64,000 bases of DNA from Oscillospiraceae bacterium (lineage in GTDB: Bacteria; Bacillota; Clostridia; Oscillospirales; CAG-272). The stretch covers positions 396,983 through 460,982 of the forward strand of contig SVQK01000056.1 in NCBI GenBank assembly GCA_015065385.1, read 5' to 3'. The translations under genes were made by a program, and so were the position numbers. Shown here in pieces: positions 16,150 through 23,564 of this stretch. Below the pieces are notes generated by a model. The model did no database searches and was not told the origin of the DNA. It saw only the letters and a program-made list of their open reading frames with translations. Numbering within the stretch: the first letter of the stretch is position 1; every line of letters begins with the position of its first letter.

Positions 16150-16796
16150 GATCTGCGCTCCTTTCGATCAAACAGGGAGAGGACGCCGCGAAGCGAGGAC
16201 ACGGTCAGCCGGGCGGCGAAACGGGTTGCGGCGATACAGAACAGGAAGAAGAAAATCGCCAGACCTATGGCGGCAAGTCCCATCCCGAGGGACGCCATCG
16301 CCGCGGACAGACCGTTCTCCGCAAACAGGGGGACGGACGAGACGATGAGAAGCGCGCCTCCCCCCGCCAGCCCGGCAAACACCGCCCAGGACGAGACGAT
16401 GAGCGCCCAGAGAACAACATACAGACTGAATAAGACAGCTCCCGCCGCGATCAGCAGCGAAATCCAAACGGGGGAGGAGACGATGAGCAGCGCGACGAGC
16501 CACGGTGAACGCTTTTTTCTCTCCGGTTCCGAGGCGACTGGATCCGGAGCGCGGGCTGCCCGGTCCGGCTCCGTCTTCGGGATCGCGGACAGGGAGGCGA
16601 GAACGGCGCGGAACACGTCGTCCGGATGACCCACGGCGGCAACGGCCTCTTCCTCGCTCATGCCGTCCTCCATGCGGTCGTCGATCATTTCTTCGTAATA
16701 ATTCAGCGCGCGGACGGCGTCGGAGGGCGAGATCCTTTCCGGCGTAAAGGATACGAGCTTTTCCGAGAGCGTCCGCAGAAACACGGTTTTGGTCAT
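16146..16796 (-). CDS. DUF1700 family membrane protein
   Basis: The 216-residue protein starts with a soluble helical domain typical of DUF1700: FLRTLSEKL, then RALNYYEEMIDDRMEDGMSE and EEAVAAVGHPDDV. This is followed by four to five hydrophobic helices (residues about 95-205). The N-terminal domain resembles permease-associated helical bundles that sense or dock partners. It is encoded between the PadR repressor (ATGA overlap at 16796) and the DUF4097 protein (ATGA overlap at 16149), so the three are translated together. It is probably a membrane partner of the DUF4097 protein. Confidence 0.9.
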   Translation of the reverse strand: MTKTVFLRTLSEKLVSFTPERISPSDAVRALNYYEEMIDDRMEDGMSEEEAVAAVGHPDDVFRAVLASLSAIPKTEPDRAARAPDPVASEPERKKRSPWLVALLIVSSPVWISLLIAAGAVLFSLYVVLWALIVSSWAVFAGLAGGGALLIVSSVPLFAENGLSAAMASLGMGLAAIGLAIFFFLFCIAATRFAARLTVSSLRGVLSLFDRKERRS

Positions 16797-17146
16797 GGGA
16801 TCCGATCTCCTTCCTTGACGGAATGGTTTTCTTCGGGAGAGGGCGGCCTTGTGATGAACCGGTAGACGGCGGTGAGCTCGCGCCATTCCTCTCGGAACTG
16901 ACGGATGCGCTCCTCGCCCGCCGGTAAGATGTGATAGTACTTTCTCAGCCGTCCGTTGTGGGTCTCGTTCCGGACGGAGAGCGCGCCCGCGGCCTCCAGA
17001 CGGCGCAGGATGGGGTAGAGCGTGGATTCCGAAATCGACACATAGGGTTTCATATCCTTGATGATCCTGTAGCCGTAGGAATCACCGTCCCGGATCGCCG
17101 ACAGCACGCAGACCTCGAGCAGCCCCCGTTTCATCTGTACGTCCAT
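16793..17146 (-). CDS. PadR family transcriptional repressor
   Basis: The 117-residue protein starts MDVQMKRGLLEVCVLSAIR, has SYGYRIIKDMKPYVSISEST, then LYPILRRLEAAGALSV, and a K-Y-Y-H wing (RLRKYYHIL), the classical PadR winged helix. A C-terminal helix for dimerisation follows. PadR proteins of this cassette usually repress their own operon until an envelope-active compound appears. ATG 17146 follows AAAGGAGGTATGGC. The promoter at 17169-17197 contains a palindrome between -35 and -10 that is a likely operator. Confidence 0.93.
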   Translation of the reverse strand: MDVQMKRGLLEVCVLSAIRDGDSYGYRIIKDMKPYVSISESTLYPILRRLEAAGALSVRNETHNGRLRKYYHILPAGEERIRQFREEWRELTAVYRFITRPPSPEENHSVKEGDRIP

Positions 17147-17168
17147 GCCATACCTCCTTTCGCACAAT

Positions 17169-17197
17169 ATTATACGTTGCATAGTATTCGCTGTCAA
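17169..17197 (-). promoter_or_regulatory. Perfect sigma-A promoter with PadR-type palindrome
   Basis: On minus: TTGACA (17197-17192), 17 bp, TATAAT (17174-17169). The spacer holds ATACTATGCAACGTAT (17187-17172), a 16-bp palindrome with two mismatched pairs that overlaps the -10 box, well placed for autorepression. Confidence 0.8.
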
Positions 17198-17230
17198 GTG
17201 CCTCTCGTGTTTTTTCATCGATCTTTAATG

Positions 17231-17269
17231 AATCGAAAAACCGTCTCTTCGTATCATGGAAGGACGGTT
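17231..17269 (-). terminator. Terminator of the esterase-kinase-PF00882-like operon
   Basis: On minus: AACCGTC (17269-17263), 17-nt loop, GACGGTT (17245-17239), then TTTCGATTC. Confidence 0.7.
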
Positions 17270-17279
17270 GAAGGACACT

Positions 17280-17981
17280 TTATTTTGATAATGGGCGGGT
17301 CGGTTTGCGCTCCCAGCTCAGGGCGTTTTCGTCGAGGAGGGAGCGGCCGCAGCGGCGCAGGGAATCGGTCTCGCGGATCAGGGCGTCCGCGGTCCGCTCG
17401 ATCCACTCCTCCGCGAGCGCCGGGGTGAAGACGGAAAAATCCTCTTCCCGGGGAGAGCGTTCAGGCGGGTCGAAGTCGCGCTCCATGTCGGCGAAGAATC
17501 CCGCAATGTCCATGGAAAAACCGGCGAACAGCGGATCCCGGGCGGCTTCTGCGATCACGTCCGGAGAGGGGACGGCGTCGGAGCGGGTGAGCCCGTAGCG
17601 GGAGATGACGGACGGATTGAGCAGCCGGTAGTCCCGGTGAAGAGAGCGCACGGCGTCCCGGCTCACGGGATACCACCCGATTTCCGTGTAGAACATCTTC
17701 CGGTGAAGCACATCCCCCGCGAGATGGAGGTAATAGCCGAACACCAGATCGTCGGAGAGCAGGCGGTCGGAGAACTTCGCGCGGAATCCGGAGAGATCGA
17801 GGGTTTTCCGCCTTCCGCCGTCGAGCAGCTTCGGGTAGTGGGCGATCTTCACGGGCGGATCCCCGGAGAGAAGCTCCGCGTCCGGCACGACCGATCCGAT
17901 CCGAAGCCGCACGGGATCCCGGAAGGAAAACGCGCCGAGCAGCCGCTCCGTCACCGCGAGATGGAGAATGCGCGAGGGCAT
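17280..17981 (-). CDS. Hypothetical protein resembling zinc-dependent phospholipase C fold
   Basis: The 233-residue protein begins PSRILHLAVTERLLG and continues with RIGSVVPDAELL and FGYYLHLAGDVLHRKMFYTE. Spaced H and D residues in helical context look like the PF00882 (zinc-dependent phospholipase C / S1-P1-like) proteins found in Clostridia. I cannot confirm the full metal set, so function is open. There is no signal peptide. The start at 17981 lies one base after the stop of the upstream kinase gene, with GGGAG 7 nt ahead. It is the last gene of a three-gene operon. Confidence 0.6.
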   Translation of the reverse strand: MPSRILHLAVTERLLGAFSFRDPVRLRIGSVVPDAELLSGDPPVKIAHYPKLLDGGRRKTLDLSGFRAKFSDRLLSDDLVFGYYLHLAGDVLHRKMFYTEIGWYPVSRDAVRSLHRDYRLLNPSVISRYGLTRSDAVPSPDVIAEAARDPLFAGFSMDIAGFFADMERDFDPPERSPREEDFSVFTPALAEEWIERTADALIRETDSLRRCGRSLLDENALSWERKPTRPLSK

Positions 17982-17982
17982 G

Positions 17983-19005
17983 TCAGACTCCCATCCACTT
18001 CCGCGCGGCGGCAAGGGCGGGGATCCGGGCGGTCAGGGCGCGGAGGGTGCCGGACACTTCGGACGCGCCGACCATGCGTGCATGGGAACGATCGTGCGCA
18101 CGGTCTGCGTGATCGTCGTCCTCGTCCCCGGATGCGCGGCGGATGTTGTAAGCCAGCCAGTCGAGCGGTCCCCGGAAGGAGGCGTCGAACACGGCGTCCC
18201 AGTCCTCGTCTTCGATCGAGCGGACGGCGCGGTAAGCGTCGAGCAGCGCGCGGAACAGCACCTCGTCCTCCCCTCCGGCGCCCTTGTCCGACCATGCCAG
18301 CAAAACGTCGGTCAGCTCCGAGGCGGGATCGGTCTCCCCGGCGGACTCCCAGTCGATGATGCGCGGAGCGGGCCCTTCCCACAGGACGTTCTTCGGGTCG
18401 AGATCCCGGTGGCTGAGGACGGACGGCAAAAGACGCGCGGCGCGGGCTTTTTCCTCAAGCCCGTCGAGCAGGGGAACCGCGTCCCGGAGCGGATCGAGCC
18501 ATGACGCGCCGGGGCAGGATCGGGCGGCCTCGTCGGCGATCTTCGCCCAATCGCGCTCGATGGGCTCCGATGAAGAGGGGGCGGGCGGAATCGTGCCGGA
18601 GGAAAAGAGCGCGGCTCCGGCTTCGTGCATCTTCCCGAGTACGTCTCCGACGGCAGCGGCGTGCCGGGCGTTCAGCTTCGGCGGGAAGATCGGGCGGCAG
18701 GCGAGCCACGGGTAGAGCATGACGTACTCCCCGCCGATGAGGGAGACGGGGGAGGAATCCTTTACGACGGCGGCGACGGCGGGAACAACCTCCGCCATGG
18801 CTCTTGCGATCGCCTCGGAGCGGATCATGTTGTCCATCGCCTCCGGTCTCTTCATGACAGCGGGATTGAGGATCTTCAGGGCGAAGGAGCCTTCCTCCGC
18901 GTCGAGACGGTAGGTGGTGTGGAGCAGGCCGCCGAGAACCGGGGAGGGGGCGGAGAGCAGGGAACCGATGCCGTAATGCGCGGCGATTTCACGGAAGTGG
19001 ATCAT
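17983..19005 (-). CDS. Phosphotransferase (APH) family kinase
   Basis: The protein has 340 residues. It has an N-lobe (LGGLLHTTYRLDAEEGSFAL, then KIL), a catalytic loop SHRDLDPKNVLW and a metal-binding segment IIDWESAG, which define the aminoglycoside/choline kinase superfamily. GGEYVMLYPWLACR lies in the hinge. The substrate is a small molecule such as an amino alcohol, homoserine or sugar; resistance is not implied. An odd feature is the acidic, His-rich stretch GDEDDDHADRAHDRSHAR near residue 290, outside the normal core. It follows the esterase gene by 21 bp and is coupled to the PF00882-like gene. Confidence 0.82.
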   Translation of the reverse strand: MIHFREIAAHYGIGSLLSAPSPVLGGLLHTTYRLDAEEGSFALKILNPAVMKRPEAMDNMIRSEAIARAMAEVVPAVAAVVKDSSPVSLIGGEYVMLYPWLACRPIFPPKLNARHAAAVGDVLGKMHEAGAALFSSGTIPPAPSSSEPIERDWAKIADEAARSCPGASWLDPLRDAVPLLDGLEEKARAARLLPSVLSHRDLDPKNVLWEGPAPRIIDWESAGETDPASELTDVLLAWSDKGAGGEDEVLFRALLDAYRAVRSIEDEDWDAVFDASFRGPLDWLAYNIRRASGDEDDDHADRAHDRSHARMVGASEVSGTLRALTARIPALAAARKWMGV

Positions 19006-19026
19006 TTGGGCGGACCTTCCTTTCTG

Positions 19027-19812
19027 TCAGTCTTTGTCTTTTTCAGCCCGTTTTGCCGCGAAACGGACGAAGTCTTCGATCATGGGCGGATAGACGAGGG
19101 ATCCGTCCGGACCTGCAGCGTAGTTGTAACCCGTGTGTCCGTAGCCCTTCATCTCCGTGAAGCGGACGCACTCCTCCGGCCATCCGAAGTGGAGAAGCGT
19201 CCTTGCCATCATCCGGTTCTGTTCGGGCCGGTTGACCATATCCCCGTCCGCGACGATGAGAGCGACTGCAGGCAAGTGTTCCGGATCGGCCACGGGTCCG
19301 GCGAAATACACCGGAGCGGCTTCGTCCACCCGGATCAGTCTGGTGTCAAGCCCGCGCTCGCGCAGTACGTTGAAATGAACCGTCGGCTGGCCGCTGTCGC
19401 AGAAATACCCGGCGATCTGACGCCTGTCCTGACTGCGGATCCCGTGGGCGGCGAGATACCGCTCGTCCATCGCCAGCATCATGGAGAGATAGCCTCCCGC
19501 GCTTGATCCGCCGACGCAGAGCGGGCCGTGAGGCAGATTGTCCTTCGCCCACGAAACGCACAGCGCGGCGTCCTGGATGAAGTCCGGAAAGCGGGCTGCG
19601 GGATAGAGGCGGTAATCGGCAGTGAGGACGCTGATCCCCCGGGCTTTCAGCTCCGAGAAGACGGGATCGGATCCGTTCCCCCGGTCGCCGCCCTCGAGTC
19701 CTCCGCCGTGGAAGAAGACGAGCAGGGGGGAAGAGGCGGGATCGTCCGCGGGATACCAGTCCGCGAGATGGACGGGATTCGGCCCGTAGGAAAGCGCGCG
19801 TTTTGTGTCCAT
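19027..19812 (-). CDS. Alpha/beta hydrolase (esterase/lipase, HSL-like)
   Basis: The protein has 261 residues. The oxyanion-hole motif HGGG (FFHGGGLEGGD), nucleophile elbow GGSSAGG, a late aspartate in ADGD and histidine GYGHTGY form a carboxylesterase triad of the HSL/BD-FAE type. There is no signal peptide. It probably deacylates small esters or acetylated sugars in the cytosol. The ATG at 19812 has GAGGT ahead; its promoter at 19850-19878 excludes longer starts. It is the first gene of the esterase-kinase-PF00882-like operon and is divergent from the carbohydrate operon. Confidence 0.87.
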   Translation of the reverse strand: MDTKRALSYGPNPVHLADWYPADDPASSPLLVFFHGGGLEGGDRGNGSDPVFSELKARGISVLTADYRLYPAARFPDFIQDAALCVSWAKDNLPHGPLCVGGSSAGGYLSMMLAMDERYLAAHGIRSQDRRQIAGYFCDSGQPTVHFNVLRERGLDTRLIRVDEAAPVYFAGPVADPEHLPAVALIVADGDMVNRPEQNRMMARTLLHFGWPEECVRFTEMKGYGHTGYNYAAGPDGSLVYPPMIEDFVRFAAKRAEKDKD

Positions 19813-19849
19813 GACAAATACCTCGGTTTCTCCGGATTTGCTTTTTCTC

Positions 19850-19878
19850 ATTATATCGGAAAATCGGCAAAAATGCAA
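19850..19878 (-). promoter_or_regulatory. Promoter of the esterase operon
   Basis: On minus: TTGCAT (19878-19873), 17 bp, TATAAT (19855-19850). Confidence 0.65.
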
Positions 19879-19939
19879 CGGGATCCCGCAACCTTTTTCC
19901 CGGAATCGGCCTTCGGAGGACAAATTTACCGGAATCGAC

Positions 19940-19968
19940 TTGACATCCACCGGCAAGTTTTATATAAT
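19940..19968 (+). promoter_or_regulatory. Perfect sigma-A promoter of the GH3/xylB operon
   Basis: TTGACA (19940-19945), 17 bp, TATAAT (19963-19968). The ATG at 19967 lies in the -10 box, so it cannot be the start of the next gene. That leaves the TTG at 20036. Confidence 0.85.
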
Positions 19969-20035
19969 GTGTTCAGTCAACTTAAAAAACCGGTTTCCGG
20001 AGTTTATCCGGGCCGGACGAAAGGAATCCCCTGTT

Positions 20036-21460
20036 TTGAACAAACGCATTGCCGCGCTGATTTTGTCTTTCTGCCTCGCGCTCGCCGCCGTTCCGCTCTT
20101 CGCCTCTCCCGCGTCCGCTATCGGAGAAGTCATGAAAGCGGAGCGGGGAACGCCGTGGATCGACGGGGAGATCGACGCGATCTGGAAACGGGCGAACCGC
20201 CAGAAGCTGACCCACAGGACCGGAGGGGAAGGGACGCGGGAGAATTCCCTGTGCCACGTCTCGGTGCTCTGGGACGACGAGGCGCTGTACTTCCTCTTTG
20301 AACTGACGGACAACGACTTCACCTTTGAAGCCGAGCCGGGATCCCCGCTCAACGACTGTGTTTACTTGTACATCGACGAGAAGGACGTGTTTGGAACGAC
20401 GTGGAAGCCGGGCCAGACGAGGATCTGCCTGACGCCCGCCCCCGGACTCTCCCTCTATCCCATGGACGGCGACGCTCCGGCCGATTTCGAGATGGCCTAC
20501 GCGATGGATATCGACGGCCACTGGAACATCGAATTCAAGTACGTCCCCCATACGCTGAATCTGGCGAAGGTCGAGCGGATCCTCATGGATTTCCAGTACT
20601 GCGACGCGAATCCGGACGGATTTGTCGAAAGCATCGTCAACTGGTCGGACGAGCAGGGCGAATGCGAAACCGACAGCGCGAGCTGGACTTACGTCACCAT
20701 GAAGCGGACGGCATCCGGCACGAGCGGAGAGGGATTCGCCACGGTCGAAGAGGCGGCCGCTTCGATCAACCGCACGCCGGTCTATCCCCTGCGGTTTATC
20801 AGCGGAACGAACGGAAATCATAACGAGGGCGCGGCGAACATCTGGGACGGCAACGTCGGAACGAAGTTCTGCACCTCGGAGTTCTCCATGAAGTCCGTTG
20901 TGCGGATGAAGGGGCCGACCGTGCTCGACGGACTCATCATGGCGACGGCGAACGACAACTCCGCCTACAACGGCAGAAACCCCGACGAATGGAAGATTCA
21001 GGGTTCGAACAACTCGCAGGACTGGGAGGACATCGTCACCGGCGACGAGAGTTTCTTCGACGAAGTGGACTTCACCTATTTCGCCATGCGGGTGGAGAGC
21101 GACAAGGCATACCGGTTTTTCCGGTTCTATAACCGAAGCTGCAAATCCGGCTGCTGTCAGATCTCCGAGGTCGTGCTCTGTTCCACGGATCAGGCCGTGA
21201 AGGATCTGGACAACGTGACCGAAGAGGTCGAGCACGTTGACAAGGAAACCCTCGTGCAGTACGAAAATCCGGCGCGGCTTGCGGCGAGAGCGCCCGTATC
21301 CGCGGAGGAAGCCGTCAAGCCGGTCGAAACTGTGTCGGTTGCCGAAGAAAAGAAAGTCCGGAGCACGAGCGTTCTCCCCGGCGTGATCACGGTCTCCGTG
21401 ATTCTTGTCGGACTCGGAGTCTTGGCCGTTCTCGCTCCGAAATTCAGAAAAGAGGATTGA
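20036..21460 (+). CDS. Surface protein: CBM9-like domain, F5/8C-like domain, C-terminal anchor
   Basis: The 474-residue protein probably starts at TTG 20036 (AAGGA 10 nt ahead), giving a clean signal peptide NKRIAALILSFCLALAAVPL that ends near ASPASA. Residues about 35-225 resemble CBM9-type sugar-binding domains (WIDGEIDAIWKRA, then WDDEALYFLFELTDNDF). Residues 235-390 are a discoidin/F5-8C-like domain (NIWDGNVGTKFC, LIMATANDNSAYNGRNPDEW). A linker leads to a membrane helix (VLPGVITVSVILVGLGVLAV) and a basic/acidic tail. It would be held outside the membrane and bind polysaccharide. The same F5/8C module occurs in the protein at 53959-56130. Confidence 0.8.
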   Translation: MNKRIAALILSFCLALAAVPLFASPASAIGEVMKAERGTPWIDGEIDAIWKRANRQKLTHRTGGEGTRENSLCHVSVLWDDEALYFLFELTDNDFTFEAEPGSPLNDCVYLYIDEKDVFGTTWKPGQTRICLTPAPGLSLYPMDGDAPADFEMAYAMDIDGHWNIEFKYVPHTLNLAKVERILMDFQYCDANPDGFVESIVNWSDEQGECETDSASWTYVTMKRTASGTSGEGFATVEEAAASINRTPVYPLRFISGTNGNHNEGAANIWDGNVGTKFCTSEFSMKSVVRMKGPTVLDGLIMATANDNSAYNGRNPDEWKIQGSNNSQDWEDIVTGDESFFDEVDFTYFAMRVESDKAYRFFRFYNRSCKSGCCQISEVVLCSTDQAVKDLDNVTEEVEHVDKETLVQYENPARLAARAPVSAEEAVKPVETVSVAEEKKVRSTSVLPGVITVSVILVGLGVLAVLAPKFRKED

Positions 21461-21464
21461 CGCC

Positions 21465-23564
21465 ATGAACATGCAGGAAGCGAAACAGAGAGCGCGCGAG
21501 CTTGTGGAGAAAATGACCGTCGAAGAGCGGATCTCCCAGCTCCGGTACGCGTCCCCGGCCATCGAACGGCTCGGGATCCACGAATACAACTGGTGGAACG
21601 AAGCGTCGCACGGCGTGGCGCGGTCCGGTATGGCGACGGTGTTCCCCCATGCCATCGCGCTCGCAGCCACCTTTGATCCGGAGCTGATCGGAAAGGTCGG
21701 CGAGGCGGTGTCCACGGAAGGGCGCGCCAAGTACAACAAGAGCGTGGAGTGGGGCGACCGGGATATCTACAAGGGCCTGACCTACTGGACGCCGAACATC
21801 AACATTTTCCGCGATCCGCGCTGGGGACGGGGACAGGAGACCTACGGCGAGGATCCCTTCCTGACCGCGCAGATGGGCATGGAGTATATCCGCGGCATTC
21901 AGGGCGACGGGGAATTCCTCAAAGCCTCCGCCTGCTCCAAGCACTTCGCCGTCCATTCCGGACCGGAGCCGTCCCGCCACACCTTCGACGCCGTCGTTTC
22001 GAAGCACGATCTGTGGGAGACCTATCTTCCCGCCTTCGAGTGGACGGTGAAGGAGGCGAAGGTCTCGGGCGTCATGGGCGCGTACAACCGGCTTTACGGA
22101 TATCCCTGCTGCGCCATGCCCCTGATCCGGGACGTTCTCCGGGACAAGTGGGGCTTCGAGGGCTATTTCGTGTCCGACTGCGGGGCGATCAACGATATTT
22201 ACGCCAACCATAAATTCTCCGCCTCCCTGCCCGAAGCCGCCGCCGCCGCGCTCAAAGCCGGGTGCAACCTGAACTGCGGCGAGGCCTACGAGCACCTGAC
22301 CGAGGCGTGGGAAGAGGATCTGATCTCCGAGGAGGACATCACCGAGGCCGCCGTACAGGTCTACACCATCCGGTTCCTGCTCGGCGAATTCGAGGAAAAC
22401 CGGCCTTATTCCGACATTCCCTTCTCGAAGCTGGACTGCCGGGAGCACCGGGATCTGAACCTGAAAGCGGCGAGAGAAGCCATGGTGCTTCTGAAAAACG
22501 ACGGCATCCTTCCGCTCGACCGCGACACGACCGAAACCATCGCCGTCATCGGCCCGAACGCGATGAATCAGATCGCGCTGGAGGGCAATTACAACGGCAT
22601 GGCCTCCGAGTATGTCAATCCGGCAGACGGTTTCCGCAGAGTCTTTTCGAAGGCGGAGATCCGGGCGGCAAAGGGCTGCAATATCTGGAACGAGCGTCTC
22701 TGCAGCTGGGCCGGATTTGAAAATATGCGTTCCGAAGGCGTCGCCTACGCCAAAGAAGCGGACACGGTGATCCTCTGCCTCGGGCTCGACTGCACCATCG
22801 AGGGCGAGGAAAACGGGACCCGGAACGAGTTCTTCGACGACGGCGACAAGAGGACGCTCCGCCTGCCCGACACGCAGATGAAGCTGGCGGAGGAGATCTG
22901 CTCCTGCTGCGAGAATGTGATCGTGCTGCTCATGGCCGGATCTGCGATCGACCTCGGCGAGATCGTCACGGAGAAGGCGCGGGCGATCGTCTGCGCGTGG
23001 TACCCCGGAGCCCTCGGCGGACTGGCGGCGGCGGAGCTCATGGCGGGCGTTTACTCTCCCTCCGGACGTCTTCCCGTCACCTTCTACCGCGATGGAGATC
23101 CGATGCCGGCCTTCACCGACTATGACATGAAGGGGCGGACCTACCGCTATCTCGAGACGGCTCCGCGCTATCCCTTCGGATACGGTCTCAGCTATACGGC
23201 TTTCGCCTACTCCGACGCGCGTCTGATTTCGGAGGACGATACCTCCTACCGGGCAGCGGCTGTCGTGACCAACACCGGAAAGACGGCGGGCAAGGAAAAG
23301 GCGCAGGTTTACGCAAGATATACGGACAGCAGAACGGTCACCCCGAACTTCCAGCTCTGCGGGCTGAAAACGCTGGAGCTTCTTCCCGGGGAGAGCCGCG
23401 AGGTTGTTTTCGACATTCCGAAATACTGGGTGTCCGCAGTTCTCGAGGACGGCACGAGAGCCGAACCGGACGGGGAGATCTCCCTCTGGATCGGCGGTCA
23501 TCAGCCGGACGAAAGAAGCTGTGAGCTGACGGGCACCGAATGCAGAAAGGTGGTACTCCGATGA
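21465..23564 (+). CDS. GH3 beta-glycosidase, beta-xylosidase type
   Basis: The 699-residue protein has the two-domain GH3 layout plus a C-terminal fibronectin-III-like domain. The N-terminal barrel carries YNWWNEASHGVA, RDPRWGRGQETYGEDPFLT, KHFAVHSGPE and FEGYFVSDCGAI, where the aspartate of SDCGA is the nucleophile of the beta-xylosidase/alpha-arabinofuranosidase branch. There is no signal peptide, so it cleaves imported xylo-oligosaccharides in the cytosol. ATG 21465 lies 4 bases after the preceding stop with AGAGG ahead, and its TGA overlaps the xylB start. Adjacency to xylB supports xylose release. Confidence 0.93.
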   Translation: MNMQEAKQRARELVEKMTVEERISQLRYASPAIERLGIHEYNWWNEASHGVARSGMATVFPHAIALAATFDPELIGKVGEAVSTEGRAKYNKSVEWGDRDIYKGLTYWTPNINIFRDPRWGRGQETYGEDPFLTAQMGMEYIRGIQGDGEFLKASACSKHFAVHSGPEPSRHTFDAVVSKHDLWETYLPAFEWTVKEAKVSGVMGAYNRLYGYPCCAMPLIRDVLRDKWGFEGYFVSDCGAINDIYANHKFSASLPEAAAAALKAGCNLNCGEAYEHLTEAWEEDLISEEDITEAAVQVYTIRFLLGEFEENRPYSDIPFSKLDCREHRDLNLKAAREAMVLLKNDGILPLDRDTTETIAVIGPNAMNQIALEGNYNGMASEYVNPADGFRRVFSKAEIRAAKGCNIWNERLCSWAGFENMRSEGVAYAKEADTVILCLGLDCTIEGEENGTRNEFFDDGDKRTLRLPDTQMKLAEEICSCCENVIVLLMAGSAIDLGEIVTEKARAIVCAWYPGALGGLAAAELMAGVYSPSGRLPVTFYRDGDPMPAFTDYDMKGRTYRYLETAPRYPFGYGLSYTAFAYSDARLISEDDTSYRAAAVVTNTGKTAGKEKAQVYARYTDSRTVTPNFQLCGLKTLELLPGESREVVFDIPKYWVSAVLEDGTRAEPDGEISLWIGGHQPDERSCELTGTECRKVVLR

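Noticed and set aside
17983..19005. Antibiotic-resistance aminoglycoside phosphotransferase
   Set aside because: Only the general kinase fold is visible; operon context with an esterase points to small-molecule metabolism. The same applies to the kinase at 25084.
21444..23501. 685-codon open frame antisense to the GH3 gene
   Set aside because: The GH3 frame has full motif support; the antisense frame has none.
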